Assembly (NCBI GenBank): GCA_002791295.1
Contig: PFWU01000049.1
Span: forward strand, 231 to 47,044
Direction: 5' to 3'
DNA: 46,814 bases
Source of the DNA: Candidatus Uhrbacteria bacterium CG_4_9_14_3_um_filter_50_9
GTDB taxonomy: Bacteria > Patescibacteriota > Patescibacteriia > UBA9934 > GWF2-40-263
Positions 1 through 8,169 of this stretch are shown piece after piece. Every line of letters starts with the position of its first letter. The stretch's first letter is position 1. The notes beneath the pieces are model-generated. The model made no database searches. It was not told the DNA's origin and was given only the letters and a program-made list of their open reading frames with translations. The position numbers and the translations under genes are program-made.

Positions 1-1581
1 GAGGGAATAGCCGAAGTACCCATTTGACGCAGATCCGTAGATCCGTGTGGTGGCCGATCCGGCACTGCTTGAGCCACTCGTCATGGAGGTATCGATGTAG
101 ACCGCCCCTCCATCAGTGGTTTCTTCGTCGTTGCTCGAAGCCCCGAACACCACATCAGGGAAGCCGTCGTGGTCGAGGTCACAGTTGCCGAGAAGCTCGT
201 AGCCGGCGTAGTCACCGGTGGCTTCGCCAGTCCAGGTGCTGTCGGCGTCTGAGACACTGAGTGTTCCTGTGAATTCACAGCCCGTGGCCGTGCCGTCGCA
301 GTCGTTGTCCACGCCGTCTCGGCACACCTCGGTCTCGCCGGGGTTGACGTCAGCGTCACTGTCGTCGCAGTCGCCGTCGTCTTCGGCATGGCCAGACGGA
401 AGGATACAGTCCTCGGTTGTTCCCGAGCTGGAATCCCCATACCCGTCTCCGTCCGCGTCGACGTAGTAGGTTCTGGTCAGACCTTCGTTCACGTCGCCGT
501 CGCAGTTGTTGTCGATGTCGTCACAAACCTCGGTCTCGCCAGGGTTCGCCGCTGCTTCGGTGTCGTCGCAGTCGGTGTTGTCTGTGACGTAGTCACCGGG
601 GTTCTCGCAGTCCGAGGTCGCCGAGGCGTCTTCGTCGCCGTAGCCATCTCCGTCCACGTCTGGGTACCAGTCGTAGAAGGTGGTGTCGGTGTCGGTCTCG
701 TCGTCACAGTCGTCGTCGAGGTCGTTGTTGCAGATCTCCTCGGCGCCCGGGTTCACGGAGGGACGGGTGTCATCGCAGTCGTCGCCGTTTGCGACGTAGC
801 CTTCGACGTCATCCTGGCAGGTCGCCCAGATCGTGTCGGGGTCGCCGTAGCCGTCTTCGTCTGCATCCGTGTACCAGATGTAGGCGTCTTCGGCGTCATC
901 GGTGATGCCGTTGCAGTCCTCGTCCACGCCGTTGTCGCAGATCTCGGTTCCGTCCGGATTGACGGTGCTGTCCGAGTCGAGGCAGTCGCCATCGATTGCG
1001 ATGTAGCCACTCGGCTGCGTGCACTGTTCGAGGATGTCCTCGTCCGTGCCGTATCCGTCCTCGTCGAGGTCACGGTACCAGGTGGGTACCACGCCTTCGT
1101 CGATTCCGTCATCGCAGTCGTTGTCGATTTCGTCGCAGATCTCTTCGGCACCCGGGTGGATGTCACCCTTGGTGTCGTCGCAGTCGCCATTTTCGGCCAC
1201 ATAGCCGTCGGGCTGACCGCATGAGACAGTCGTCTGCGTACCACCAAAGCTGTCATCGTCCACGTCGATGTACCAGGTCGACTCCTCGACGAGCGAAGCG
1301 TCGTTGTCGTCGCAGTCGCCAGTCACAGCGACGTAGCCATCGGGCTGCGTGCAGGCGGTGGTGGTTTCATCACCACCCACACCGTCACGATCCGCATCCG
1401 CGTACCAGACACTCGCACCGCCGACGCTTCCGTCGCGATCGTTGCAGTCCTCGCCGTCGACGAAGGACAGTCCATCACCGTCCACATCGAGACGGTTCGC
1501 CAGGTCGTCCTCGCCGAGGAACGGCACACATCCGGTCAGAGACAGACACGCACAAAGCAGCATGTTCATCAGGTTCTTCAT
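1..1581 (-). CDS. Lipoprotein with repeated metal/calcium-binding motifs and an FG-GAP-like segment (3' end outside window)
   Basis: The frame is open from an ATG at 1581 to the window edge (527 codons, no stop). The start follows a strong GAGGAGG ribosome site. The N-terminus is a lipoprotein signal with lipobox LTGC (Cys18), so the protein is probably anchored in a membrane. Residues of about 30-430 hold six copies of a unit built on W/Y-Y-x-D-x-D-x-D-G-Y-G-D, then a G-D-C-D-D segment and often I-C-D-x-x-D-N-D-C-D. This is the putative metal-binding motif of MopE-like proteins, common in Myxococcota. The last visible stretch (D-x-D-x-D-G-F-P-D followed by V-F-G-A) resembles an FG-GAP/integrin-alpha repeat. 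Composition is GC-rich and unlike valS next door, which suggests transfer. It is transcribed divergently from valS. Function is unknown; a surface calcium-dependent adhesin is possible. Confidence 0.85.
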   Translation of the reverse strand, partial: MKNLMNMLLCACLSLTGCVPFLGEDDLANRLDVDGDGLSFVDGEDCNDRDGSVGGASVWYADADRDGVGGDETTTACTQPDGYVAVTGDCDDNDASLVEESTWYIDVDDDSFGGTQTTVSCGQPDGYVAENGDCDDTKGDIHPGAEEICDEIDNDCDDGIDEGVVPTWYRDLDEDGYGTDEDILEQCTQPSGYIAIDGDCLDSDSTVNPDGTEICDNGVDEDCNGITDDAEDAYIWYTDADEDGYGDPDTIWATCQDDVEGYVANGDDCDDTRPSVNPGAEEICNNDLDDDCDDETDTDTTFYDWYPDVDGDGYGDEDASATSDCENPGDYVTDNTDCDDTEAAANPGETEVCDDIDNNCDGDVNEGLTRTYYVDADGDGYGDSSSGTTEDCILPSGHAEDDGDCDDSDADVNPGETEVCRDGVDNDCDGTATGCEFTGTLSVSDADSTWTGEATGDYAGYELLGNCDLDHDGFPDVVFGASSNDEETTDGGAVYIDTSMTSGSSSAGSATTRIYGSASNGYFGYSL

Positions 1582-1605
1582 CTTTCCTCCTCAGATTCTG
1601 GTGAA

Positions 1606-1670
1606 GGGCCAGAACGCAATACCCAAACATTACTGTTTCGGTAAACCGGTCTGGCCCTGTGTTTGCAGGG
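1606..1670 (-). promoter_or_regulatory. Structured 5' leader with two mutually exclusive hairpins
   Basis: Within the leader of the lipoprotein mRNA, positions 1606-1613 (GGGCCAGA on the plus strand) pair with 1650-1657 (TCTGGCCC), enclosing a smaller stem around 1622-1637. A second hairpin pairs 1655-1659 (CCCTG) with 1666-1670 (CAGGG). The two stems share 1655-1657, so they cannot form together. That is a switch-like layout, but no known riboswitch class is recognised. Confidence 0.35.
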
Positions 1671-1697
1671 AACGGTCCTTGTAAAGAACAACGGTGC

Positions 1698-1726
1698 AGA
1701 TTGGCTTAAAAAGGGTGTTTTGTCAA
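1698..1726 (-). promoter_or_regulatory. Promoter of the metal-binding lipoprotein gene
   Basis: On the minus strand a perfect -35 TTGACA (1721-1726) is followed by a 17-bp spacer and a weak -10 CAATCT (1698-1703). Transcription would start near 1691, leaving a leader of about 110 nt before the ATG at 1581. The -35 context GTTGACAAAACAC is shared with other foreign islands in the window. Confidence 0.5.
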
Positions 1727-1761
1727 CCCCACAGCCTCATCTTACCTTGCTGGCTTATGAG

Positions 1762-1790
1762 TTGCAAAAGTGCTCTTTTTAGCCTAAACT
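1762..1790 (+). promoter_or_regulatory. valS promoter (near-leaderless)
   Basis: TTGCAA (1762-1767), a 17-bp spacer and TAAACT (1785-1790) form a sigma-70-type promoter. The expected start at about 1797 is only about 4 nt before the valS ATG at 1801 and there is no Shine-Dalgarno sequence, so the mRNA would be essentially leaderless. Confidence 0.55.
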
Positions 1791-1800
1791 CCAGATATCT

Positions 1801-4452
1801 ATGCAAAAAAAGGAAATCCCGAAAGCTTACGAAGCTCGGAACTACGAAGACACGATTTACGCCGCCTGGGAAGAAAGCGGATTTTTTAATCCAGACAATC
1901 TTTCAGGCGAGCCGTTTTCAATCATGATGCCACCACCGAATGTGACAGGCGTGCTCCATCTTGGACATGCACTTGAGAACACCATCATGGACTCCATGAT
2001 TCGCTACCAACGCATGCACGGGCGCAAGGCGCTCCTCCTTCCAGGGACAGATCATGCGGCGGTGCCAACGCAGGCTAAGGTAGAGAAGTTGCTCATGGAA
2101 GAGGGGATTGCTTTTCCCCGTCAGGAGTTTGGACGAGAGAAACTGGTGGAACGCATTCGAACATTTGCCGACGCCTCCCGTGCGACGATTTTGAGTCAAA
2201 TTAAAAAAATGGGAACCAGTTGCGATTGGTCACGTCTTGCCTATACGTTTGATGAGAATCGTAATCGAGCGGTGAACGAGTTGTTCACCCGCATGTACAA
2301 TGACGGACTCATCTATCGCGGGTATCGCGTGGTGAACTGGTCTGTGAAGGGGCAATGTACCTGTAGCGATGATGAGCTTGCGTATGTTGATCGCAAAGCG
2401 AAACTTTACACATTCAAGTACGATGCACAGTTTCCGTTTACGATTGCGACCACTCGTCCCGAAACCAAGTTGGGTGATACGGCTGTGGCCGTGCACCCAA
2501 GCGACGAGCGTTATGCGCAGTTTGTGGGTCAAGTGTTTGAGGTAGATTTTTGCGGGAATCCCTTGCGTCTTCATGTGATTGCTGACGAAGGAGTTGATCC
2601 TGAGTTTGGAACAGGAGCACTCGGCGTGACACCTGCACATAGTGCGATCGATTTCGTCATGTACGAGAAACAAAAAGCTGCTGGTAACGATATCGGAATT
2701 ATTCCCGTCATTGGTTCAGACGGTAAGATGACGACTCAAGCGGGTCAGGAGTTTGAGGGTCTCACGAGCGAAGAAGCGCGCGAGAAGGTTGTTGCCAGAT
2801 TGAGAGAGGCAGGATTACTTGTGAGTGAGCATGAGATTGAGCAGAACGTTGGGACATCAGATCGATTTGGGGATGTTGTTGAGGCGATTCCTATGACGCA
2901 GTGGTGGCTTGATGTGCAGAAAGAAATTCCTGGAAAAGGGAAAAGTTTGCGTGATCTCATGCGCGAGGCGCTCACGATCGGCCTGCATGGAGACGAGAAA
3001 CAGAAAGTGACTATCAATCCAGAACGGTTTACAAAACTTTATCTCGACCGGGTTGAACAGTTACGCGACTGGTGTCTTTCTCGACAAATTTGGTGGGGAC
3101 ATCGTATCCCGGTTTGGTACAAGGGTGAGGAGATGGTTGTGGGACAAGAACCAGAAGGTGAAGGATGGGTTCAGGACGAAGACACACTTGATACCTGGTT
3201 TAGCTCGGGGTCCTGGACCTTCTCGACACTTGGTTGGCCAGATGACACTCAAGATTTGAAGCATTTTCATCCAACGACTTGGATGCAGATGGGATATGAA
3301 ATTCTTTATCTTTGGTTGATGCGCATGGTACTTATGAGTGCGTATGCATTGAAGGAAATTCCATTCAAAGAGGTCTATATCCACGGGATGCTTCGGGATA
3401 AGGATGGGCAGAAGTTTTCTAAGTCTCTTGGAAATGGCATCGATCCGATTGAGGTGATTGAGAAGTATAGTGCGGATGCGCTTCGGTTTAGTTTGATCAC
3501 AGGGGTGACGCCGGGGAATGATTCTCGGTTTTATGAGGAGAAGGTTGAAGCGGCGCAGCGGCTTGTGAACAAGCTTTGGAACATTTCTCGATTTATTTTA
3601 AGTAGTGTTGATGAGATGAACCATGGGGCGGCGTTTTCAGAATTGTCACCAAGCTCCATGGCGGACAAGTGGATTTTGTCTCAGCTTGTGCGGCTCGAGG
3701 AAGACGTTTCCTCGCACATGCAGGTTGCTGAGTTTTCTCAAGCCACAGAAAAGTTGCGGGAGTTTACGTGGAGTAAGTTTGCAGATTGGTATTTGGAGAT
3801 CGCAAAGGTTCAACGTCAAAACGAAACGACAAAAGCCTCCACCGACGCCATTTTGGTTTACGTGCTTGAGCACCTACTGACCTACTGGCATCCAATCATG
3901 CCATTTGTGACAGAAGCGATTTGGAAATACATTGAGCCTGAGGAGTTCCTCATGGCCCACACATGGCCGGTTATGCGACAGATCGACTTAGATCTCGAGG
4001 CAGAGCATCAGATGGACCGCCTTCAGGAGGTGGTGTCAACGATTCGGAATCTACGCTCTGAGTATCAGATAGATCCAAAAAAGAAGATTACAGTTGTCCT
4101 TGTTGGCTCTCAGCTTGAGTCTGAACAATCAGCAATTGAATTCCTGACAGGGGCTCAGTCTTGCACATGGGTCAAAGAAGCTCCGCAGGAAGGGGAGTCT
4201 GTGAGTGCTGTCACGAGCGTCGGACAAGTAGTTGTTTCTCTTGAGGGACTGGTTGATAAAGACAAAGAGCGTGCGCGTCTTGAAAAGGAGCGTGACGAGG
4301 TGATGGGGTACATCAAAAGTCTTACGGATAAACTTGCGAACGAGGCTTTTACATCCAAGGCTCCAGAGCAGGTGGTTGGTGTCATGCGGACAAACAAAGA
4401 AGAGGCCGAACAGCGCCTCAGTGTGATCCAAGAACAACTAACCGCTCTTTAG
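1801..4452 (+). CDS. valS: Valine--tRNA ligase
   Basis: Class Ia aminoacyl-tRNA synthetase that charges tRNA-Val with valine in the cytoplasm. The 883-residue length is normal for the family. The HIGH-type motif H-L-G-H lies at residues 53-56 after P-P-P-N-V-T-G, a ValS hallmark. The editing-domain motif TTRPET is near residue 217, and the KMSKS-type loop K-F-S-K-S is at 538-542, followed by L-G-N-G-I-D-P. The last ~70 residues form the K/E/R-rich coiled-coil arm typical of ValS. The start at 1801 directly follows a promoter with no ribosome site. The gene is followed after 66 bp by argS, another class I synthetase. Composition is the moderate-GC backbone type. Confidence 0.97.
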   Translation: MQKKEIPKAYEARNYEDTIYAAWEESGFFNPDNLSGEPFSIMMPPPNVTGVLHLGHALENTIMDSMIRYQRMHGRKALLLPGTDHAAVPTQAKVEKLLMEEGIAFPRQEFGREKLVERIRTFADASRATILSQIKKMGTSCDWSRLAYTFDENRNRAVNELFTRMYNDGLIYRGYRVVNWSVKGQCTCSDDELAYVDRKAKLYTFKYDAQFPFTIATTRPETKLGDTAVAVHPSDERYAQFVGQVFEVDFCGNPLRLHVIADEGVDPEFGTGALGVTPAHSAIDFVMYEKQKAAGNDIGIIPVIGSDGKMTTQAGQEFEGLTSEEAREKVVARLREAGLLVSEHEIEQNVGTSDRFGDVVEAIPMTQWWLDVQKEIPGKGKSLRDLMREALTIGLHGDEKQKVTINPERFTKLYLDRVEQLRDWCLSRQIWWGHRIPVWYKGEEMVVGQEPEGEGWVQDEDTLDTWFSSGSWTFSTLGWPDDTQDLKHFHPTTWMQMGYEILYLWLMRMVLMSAYALKEIPFKEVYIHGMLRDKDGQKFSKSLGNGIDPIEVIEKYSADALRFSLITGVTPGNDSRFYEEKVEAAQRLVNKLWNISRFILSSVDEMNHGAAFSELSPSSMADKWILSQLVRLEEDVSSHMQVAEFSQATEKLREFTWSKFADWYLEIAKVQRQNETTKASTDAILVYVLEHLLTYWHPIMPFVTEAIWKYIEPEEFLMAHTWPVMRQIDLDLEAEHQMDRLQEVVSTIRNLRSEYQIDPKKKITVVLVGSQLESEQSAIEFLTGAQSCTWVKEAPQEGESVSAVTSVGQVVVSLEGLVDKDKERARLEKERDEVMGYIKSLTDKLANEAFTSKAPEQVVGVMRTNKEEAEQRLSVIQEQLTAL

Positions 4453-4518
4453 CCGTATGATTGAAATCCTTACCTTTTTGTACCTGCAGCAGGCGATTCA
4501 TCTGCATAAGAATTAACT

Positions 4519-6222
4519 ATGTACGTGCTTCAACAAGCAAAGCAGCAAGTGCTCACAGAACTTAAGCAGGCGGTTAAAGGACTCAGTCCAACGCAGGCGG
4601 ATCTTGCAACACCTCCAGATCCATCCATGGGGGATATTGCCTTTCCTTGTTTTGCCTTGGCGAAACAAATGAAACAGGCACCAGATGAGATCGCGCGTGA
4701 GATTGCCGCAAAGATTGGTTCAAAGGGCTTTATCGAACGCGTGAATGCGGTGGGTCCTTATGTCAACTTTATTTTTAGTAATGCTACATTCGGATCGAGT
4801 GTCTTAGGTGAAATTCAGAAGCTGGGGAAGGCTTATGGGGTTTCTACTGTGGGGGAAGAAAAACGAGTCATGGTTGAGTATGCAAACCTGAACTCGCACA
4901 AGGACGTGCACATTGGGCACCTACGAAATTTGTTTGTGGGTCAAATGGCCGTTGAGGTGTTGAAGATGAATGGGTACGATGTGGTACCGGTGGCATACAT
5001 CAATGATCTTGGAGTGCATGTGGCAAAATCTGTTTGGGCGATGAAGAAGTATCACGGAGAGGAGCAAGTCCCCAAGGAAGATCGAATTAAATTTCTTCGC
5101 GAGGTGTATGTGGAAGCGAATGCGAAGCTTGAGGAAGATCCGTCTTTAAAAGAAGAAGTCTCGCAGGTGTTTTTAGAGCTTGAGAATCAACGAGGTGAGG
5201 ATGTGGCTAGGTGGAAAGAAACGCGTGATTGGTCCATTGACTACCTCCGCGACGTGTATGACGAGCTTGGGCTGACACTTGAGCATTGGTATTTTGAGAG
5301 TGATCTCATTCTCAAGACCAAGAAAATAATTGATCAGCTTATTGAGGACGGCCTCGCTGTGGAGTCCGAGGGGGCCTGGATTGTTGATTTACGTGATGAG
5401 GATCTTGGAGTGAATCTGCTTATTAAGTCTGACGGAACATTGTTGTACAACGCAAAAGATCTTGGGTTAGCCATGAAAAAAGAAGAGGATTATCACCCTC
5501 TGCGATCAATCTACGTGGTCGACATGCGGCAATCGCATGCCTTGAAACAATTATTTGCTACGCTTAAGCGCATGGAGTTTGATCGGGAGCTCATCCATTT
5601 GGCGTATGACTTTGTCACGCTCTCTGATGGGGCGATGGCTGCTCGAAAGGGGAACGTTGTTCGTTATGAAGTGTTTCGTGATGAGATGATTGCACGTGCA
5701 CATGCGGAGACACGGGAGCGACATGAGGATTGGTCTCTCAAAAAGGTGAATACTGTTTCTCGTGCCGTTGCTTTTGCCGCCATACGTTTTGGTATGCTGA
5801 AGCAAGATCTTGAAAAAAGCATTGTGTTTGATCTTGAGCAAGCGATGTCGTTTGAGGGGTATACTGGTCCTTATCTTCTCTACACCTATGCACGTATCCA
5901 AAGGCTGTTTACGAAAGTTAAGAAGATCAAGCTCGATTATGCGGCAACGAAGCTTACAGAACCATCTGCCCATGACTTGATGATTTTACTTTCGTCCTAT
6001 CCAGAGGTCGTTTTCTCTATCGGGCAGACACTACAGTTATCGAGATTACCTCAATACTTGTTTGATCTTGCAAAAACCTTTTCTGCCTTTTATAACGACG
6101 TTCCGATTGCCACCGCCGAACCCGAGATTGCTGCACAGCGTCTTGCACTATCTGAAGCGGTCCAACAGGTGCTTGAAAACGGCATGGAGCTCATGGGGAT
6201 TACTCCCGTTGACGAAATGTAG
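4519..6222 (+). CDS. argS: Arginine--tRNA ligase
   Basis: Charges tRNA-Arg with arginine. The N-terminal ~90 residues are the Add-1 domain that contacts the tRNA D-loop. The HIGH motif is intact as H-I-G-H at residues 131-134, inside N-L-N-S-H-K-D-V-H-I-G-H. The KMSKS loop is replaced by M-A-A-R-K-G around 373-378, as in many ArgS proteins. A C-terminal anticodon-binding DALR-type domain begins near residue 450 (E-G-Y-T-G-P-Y-L-L-Y-T-Y-A-R). Length 567 is normal. It lies 66 bp after valS in the same direction; no obvious ribosome site precedes the ATG. Confidence 0.96.
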   Translation: MYVLQQAKQQVLTELKQAVKGLSPTQADLATPPDPSMGDIAFPCFALAKQMKQAPDEIAREIAAKIGSKGFIERVNAVGPYVNFIFSNATFGSSVLGEIQKLGKAYGVSTVGEEKRVMVEYANLNSHKDVHIGHLRNLFVGQMAVEVLKMNGYDVVPVAYINDLGVHVAKSVWAMKKYHGEEQVPKEDRIKFLREVYVEANAKLEEDPSLKEEVSQVFLELENQRGEDVARWKETRDWSIDYLRDVYDELGLTLEHWYFESDLILKTKKIIDQLIEDGLAVESEGAWIVDLRDEDLGVNLLIKSDGTLLYNAKDLGLAMKKEEDYHPLRSIYVVDMRQSHALKQLFATLKRMEFDRELIHLAYDFVTLSDGAMAARKGNVVRYEVFRDEMIARAHAETRERHEDWSLKKVNTVSRAVAFAAIRFGMLKQDLEKSIVFDLEQAMSFEGYTGPYLLYTYARIQRLFTKVKKIKLDYAATKLTEPSAHDLMILLSSYPEVVFSIGQTLQLSRLPQYLFDLAKTFSAFYNDVPIATAEPEIAAQRLALSEAVQQVLENGMELMGITPVDEM

Positions 6223-6265
6223 TGTCCTTCTCTAAGATCGATGCATAGATTCCCAGTAAAAAAAT

Positions 6266-6673
6266 ATGTTTAAAGACAAACAGGAGAGTAGATCGTCACA
6301 AAATGGAGGAAATCAGACCATTATCGCCCAGGGCGTGAAAGTTGAGGGGGATTTTCATTCAAACGGGGATGTGATCATTGATGGAGAAGTGGCGGGGTCG
6401 GTTGAGACCTCTCAGTCGCTTCAAATCGGTGAGAGTGCTCGCATTAGTGCGAATGTGATTGCCAAGAGTGCTGTGATTGCTGGTGAAGTGCGTGGAAACA
6501 TTTCTGCACTAGATCGGCTTGAGCTCACGGCAACCTCTACGGTGCATGGTGATATTCAAACAAGCCTGATTTCTGTTGCGGCAGGGGCACAGATTAATGG
6601 CAAGCTCACCATGGGGAAGGGGGTCGCACGTACTTCGGAGCCTTCTGTCGAGACAGAAGAATCGGAAGACTAA
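6266..6673 (+). CDS. Bactofilin family protein
   Basis: A 135-residue protein whose residues of about 18-118 form the bactofilin beta-helix: regular short repeats with G-D-V-x-I-D-G-x-V-x-G and A-x-V-x-G-x-V-x-G-N-I patterns. Short polar tails flank the core, as in other bactofilins. These proteins polymerise into nucleotide-free cytoskeletal filaments that help place envelope enzymes or shape the cell. The acidic C-tail ends E-T-E-E-S-E-D. It is followed after 9 bp by a DAGK-like gene in the same direction, so the two are probably co-transcribed. The fold assignment is strong; its specific role here is unknown. Confidence 0.93.
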   Translation: MFKDKQESRSSQNGGNQTIIAQGVKVEGDFHSNGDVIIDGEVAGSVETSQSLQIGESARISANVIAKSAVIAGEVRGNISALDRLELTATSTVHGDIQTSLISVAAGAQINGKLTMGKGVARTSEPSVETEESED

Positions 6674-6682
6674 TTCACCCTC

Positions 6683-7417
6683 ATGTACTGCTACCTTTAC
6701 GATGAGTTTATTCAGGAGAACAAGCGCTTTGAGCGAGAGTTGCTTGAGGTAGAGAATCGGCTGACAGACCTTGGCATTGCTGGAAAAATTTCCCGCCTTG
6801 CGTTGTTTCGAAATGCAGAGGAAATGATTCGTGATGAAATCGATCGGGGTGTGGAGACGATTGTGGTCCTTGGAAATGATGAGACCATTCGAAAAGTCAT
6901 TGATGTTGTGGCAGACAGCCAAGTGGTGTTAGGGATTATTCCCTTCGGACCCAACAACAAGCTCGCCCAGCTCATGGGGATTCCTGAGGGGGTTGGGGCT
7001 TGCGATGTGCTTTCCGCTCGTCGAGTAGAGACGATCGATATCGGGACCGTGAACGGACGACGGTTTATTACCGGACTCACCATTCCAAATTTTAAAGCAG
7101 AGATTACATGCGATGAGCAGTTTCGTATTTTTGCGACCACACGTGCAGAACTCGAGATCCGTAATTTGGCAAATTTATCCGATCCCTGTGACGGGATTTT
7201 AAACACGGTTATTCGTTCGGCGGTTAAAAAAGGATGGGGGATTTTTGGCAGAAGTGAGATGCAAGAAAGTACCTTACCCATGCAGTCGCTCGCCATTCGT
7301 TCAGAGAAATCCATCAGCGTCTTTGCCGACGGAGAAGAGCTTGAAGGGACAAGGTTCGACATTGGAATTGAACCCATGGCTATGCGGGTGATTACGGGGA
7401 AACAAAGAATGTTTTAG
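6683..7417 (+). CDS. Diacylglycerol kinase/NAD kinase-fold protein with altered catalytic motifs
   Basis: A 244-residue protein with the two-part layout of the DAGK catalytic family. A first nucleotide-binding region is followed by I-V-V-L-G-N-D-E-T at the place of the G-G-D-G-T loop, then L-G-I-I-P-F-G-P-N-N-K-L-A at the place of P-x-G-T-x-N-D-x-A. The C-terminal half resembles the beta-sandwich of lipid kinases (S-I-S-V-F-A-D-G-E-E-L near the end). The key glycines and the T-x-N-D signature are changed, so the enzyme may be inactive or may use another substrate. It ends before a rho-independent terminator and probably forms an operon with the bactofilin gene. Confidence 0.65.
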   Translation: MYCYLYDEFIQENKRFERELLEVENRLTDLGIAGKISRLALFRNAEEMIRDEIDRGVETIVVLGNDETIRKVIDVVADSQVVLGIIPFGPNNKLAQLMGIPEGVGACDVLSARRVETIDIGTVNGRRFITGLTIPNFKAEITCDEQFRIFATTRAELEIRNLANLSDPCDGILNTVIRSAVKKGWGIFGRSEMQESTLPMQSLAIRSEKSISVFADGEELEGTRFDIGIEPMAMRVITGKQRMF

Positions 7418-7420
7418 AAA

Positions 7421-7444
7421 AAAACGGATAGAAGTCCGTTTTTT
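7421..7444 (+). terminator. Rho-independent terminator of the DAGK-like gene
   Basis: Stem AAAACGGA (7421-7428), loop TAGAAG, stem TCCGTTTT (7435-7442), then more T. It sits 4 bp after the stop. Confidence 0.85.
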
Positions 7445-7450
7445 GAATTG

Positions 7451-7474
7451 AAAAAGCACGCCGTTTACGTGCTT
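7451..7474 (-). terminator. Terminator of the DUF2784-like gene
   Basis: On the minus strand, stem AAGCACG (7454-7460 on plus, pairing with 7468-7474), a 7-nt loop and a T tail reading TTTTTCAATTC. The hairpin overlaps the last base of the TGA stop. Between it and the plus-strand terminator lies the linker TTTTTTGAATTGAAAAA, nearly the same as at 15180-15195. Confidence 0.8.
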
Positions 7475-7866
7475 CATGTGGTCAATATGTCGATCCAGAG
7501 GACGGCGACGAGTGCCAGTGTGGCACCGAGGATGGTTGTGACTGTGATGACGATGCCTGGAGTCTTGAGTCCAAACCATTTGAGAAGTCTGATCGTGAGA
7601 GGCTTGTAGAACCAGTTGTCGACAAGATCGGGGAACACCATGGCTCTTAGGTGGCCAGAGATGATCGTCAGTGGACAGCGGCAGCTAAGCAGGGCTTGCA
7701 CACCAACAATAGTGACGGCAAAGGCGGAATGCATGTGTCTTAAGGTCTTGAACTCTTCAAACGGGTAGAAGATGTATCCTCCTAACCAGAAGAGGATCAC
7801 GAGTACGTGTAGTGCATCCACAGCGAGCGCCAATCTCAAGTAGAAGCGTTTCCTCTTTTCTGTCAT
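7474..7866 (-). CDS. Small membrane protein, DUF2784-like
   Basis: The ATG at 7866 is chosen because it follows a GGAGA ribosome site and a promoter at 7903-7931; an upstream extension would run through the tRNA-Leu gene. The 130-residue product has about four hydrophobic segments. It carries L-R-H-M-H-S-A-F around residue 45 and C-P-L-T around 65, a combination typical of DUF2784 inner-membrane proteins. DUF2784 function is unknown. The gene is convergent with the DAGK-like gene. Base composition is intermediate, but its promoter, ribosome site and terminator format match the foreign islands, so it may also be acquired. Confidence 0.75.
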   Translation of the reverse strand: MTEKRKRFYLRLALAVDALHVLVILFWLGGYIFYPFEEFKTLRHMHSAFAVTIVGVQALLSCRCPLTIISGHLRAMVFPDLVDNWFYKPLTIRLLKWFGLKTPGIVITVTTILGATLALVAVLWIDILTT

Positions 7867-7902
7867 GAGGATTCTCCGGTTGGTGCGAGAGAAGGGTGGA
7901 TG

Positions 7903-7931
7903 ATCGTATAGCGTACAAGAGTCTCTGTCAA
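7903..7931 (-). promoter_or_regulatory. Promoter of the DUF2784-like gene
   Basis: On the minus strand TTGACA (7926-7931), a 17-bp spacer, then TACGAT (7903-7908). It lies directly downstream of the tRNA-Leu terminator. Confidence 0.6.
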
Positions 7932-7939
7932 TCCAATAG

Positions 7940-7968
7940 AAAAACCAGCAGAGAATCTGCTGGTTTTT
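7940..7968 (-). terminator. tRNA-Leu terminator
   Basis: Perfect 13-bp stem (7940-7952 with 7956-7968), 3-nt loop and flanking A/T runs, just downstream of the CCA end of tRNA-Leu. It could work in both directions. Confidence 0.85.
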
Positions 7969-7969
7969 C

Positions 7970-8056
7970 TGGTGCGCAGAAGAGGACTCGAACCTCCAAG
8001 CCCCGAAGGGCACTAGCCCCTCAAGCTAGCGCGTATACCAATTCCGCCATCTGCGC
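7970..8056 (-). tRNA. tRNA-Leu, anticodon GAG
   Basis: An 87-nt cloverleaf with acceptor stem GCGCAGA/TCTGCGC, a D-arm starting GCGGAATTGGTA, and anticodon stem CTAGC/GCTAG around loop TTGAGGG (anticodon GAG). It has the long variable arm of class II tRNAs (TGCCCTTCGGGGC) and T-arm loop TTCGAGT. The 3' CCA is encoded (7970-7972). It reads CUC/CUU leucine codons. Confidence 0.96.
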
Positions 8057-8071
8057 ATCGGGACGCGGAGA

Positions 8072-8100
8072 AGCGTAACTGATTTGATCGAATGATGCAA
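8072..8100 (-). promoter_or_regulatory. tRNA-Leu promoter
   Basis: On the minus strand TTGCAT (8095-8100), 17-bp spacer, TACGCT (8072-8077), about 16 bp before the tRNA 5' end. Confidence 0.5.
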
Positions 8101-8125
8101 GAGTGCTGGATGACTCCTACATTCT

Positions 8126-8169
8126 AAATGAAAAACGCGTGACCGGAGTCACACGTTTTTCATGGTGGG
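8126..8169. repeat. 44-bp direct repeat, copy 1 (left border of island)
   Basis: Exactly the same 44 bases occur at 9105-9148. The unit contains a terminator-like hairpin (ATGAAAAACG...CGTTTTTCAT) and ends with the seven bases that form the 3' acceptor strand and CCA of tRNA-Val in copy 2. The two copies bracket the GC-rich segment 8170-9104, as attL/attR sites would. Confidence 0.9.

Noticed and set aside
388-1224. Long plus-strand ORF of 278 codons opposite the metal-binding lipoprotein
   Set aside because: Its V/A/G/D-rich product is the shadow of GC-rich Asp/Cys repeats on the other strand; the minus frame has a signal peptide, ribosome site and repeats.
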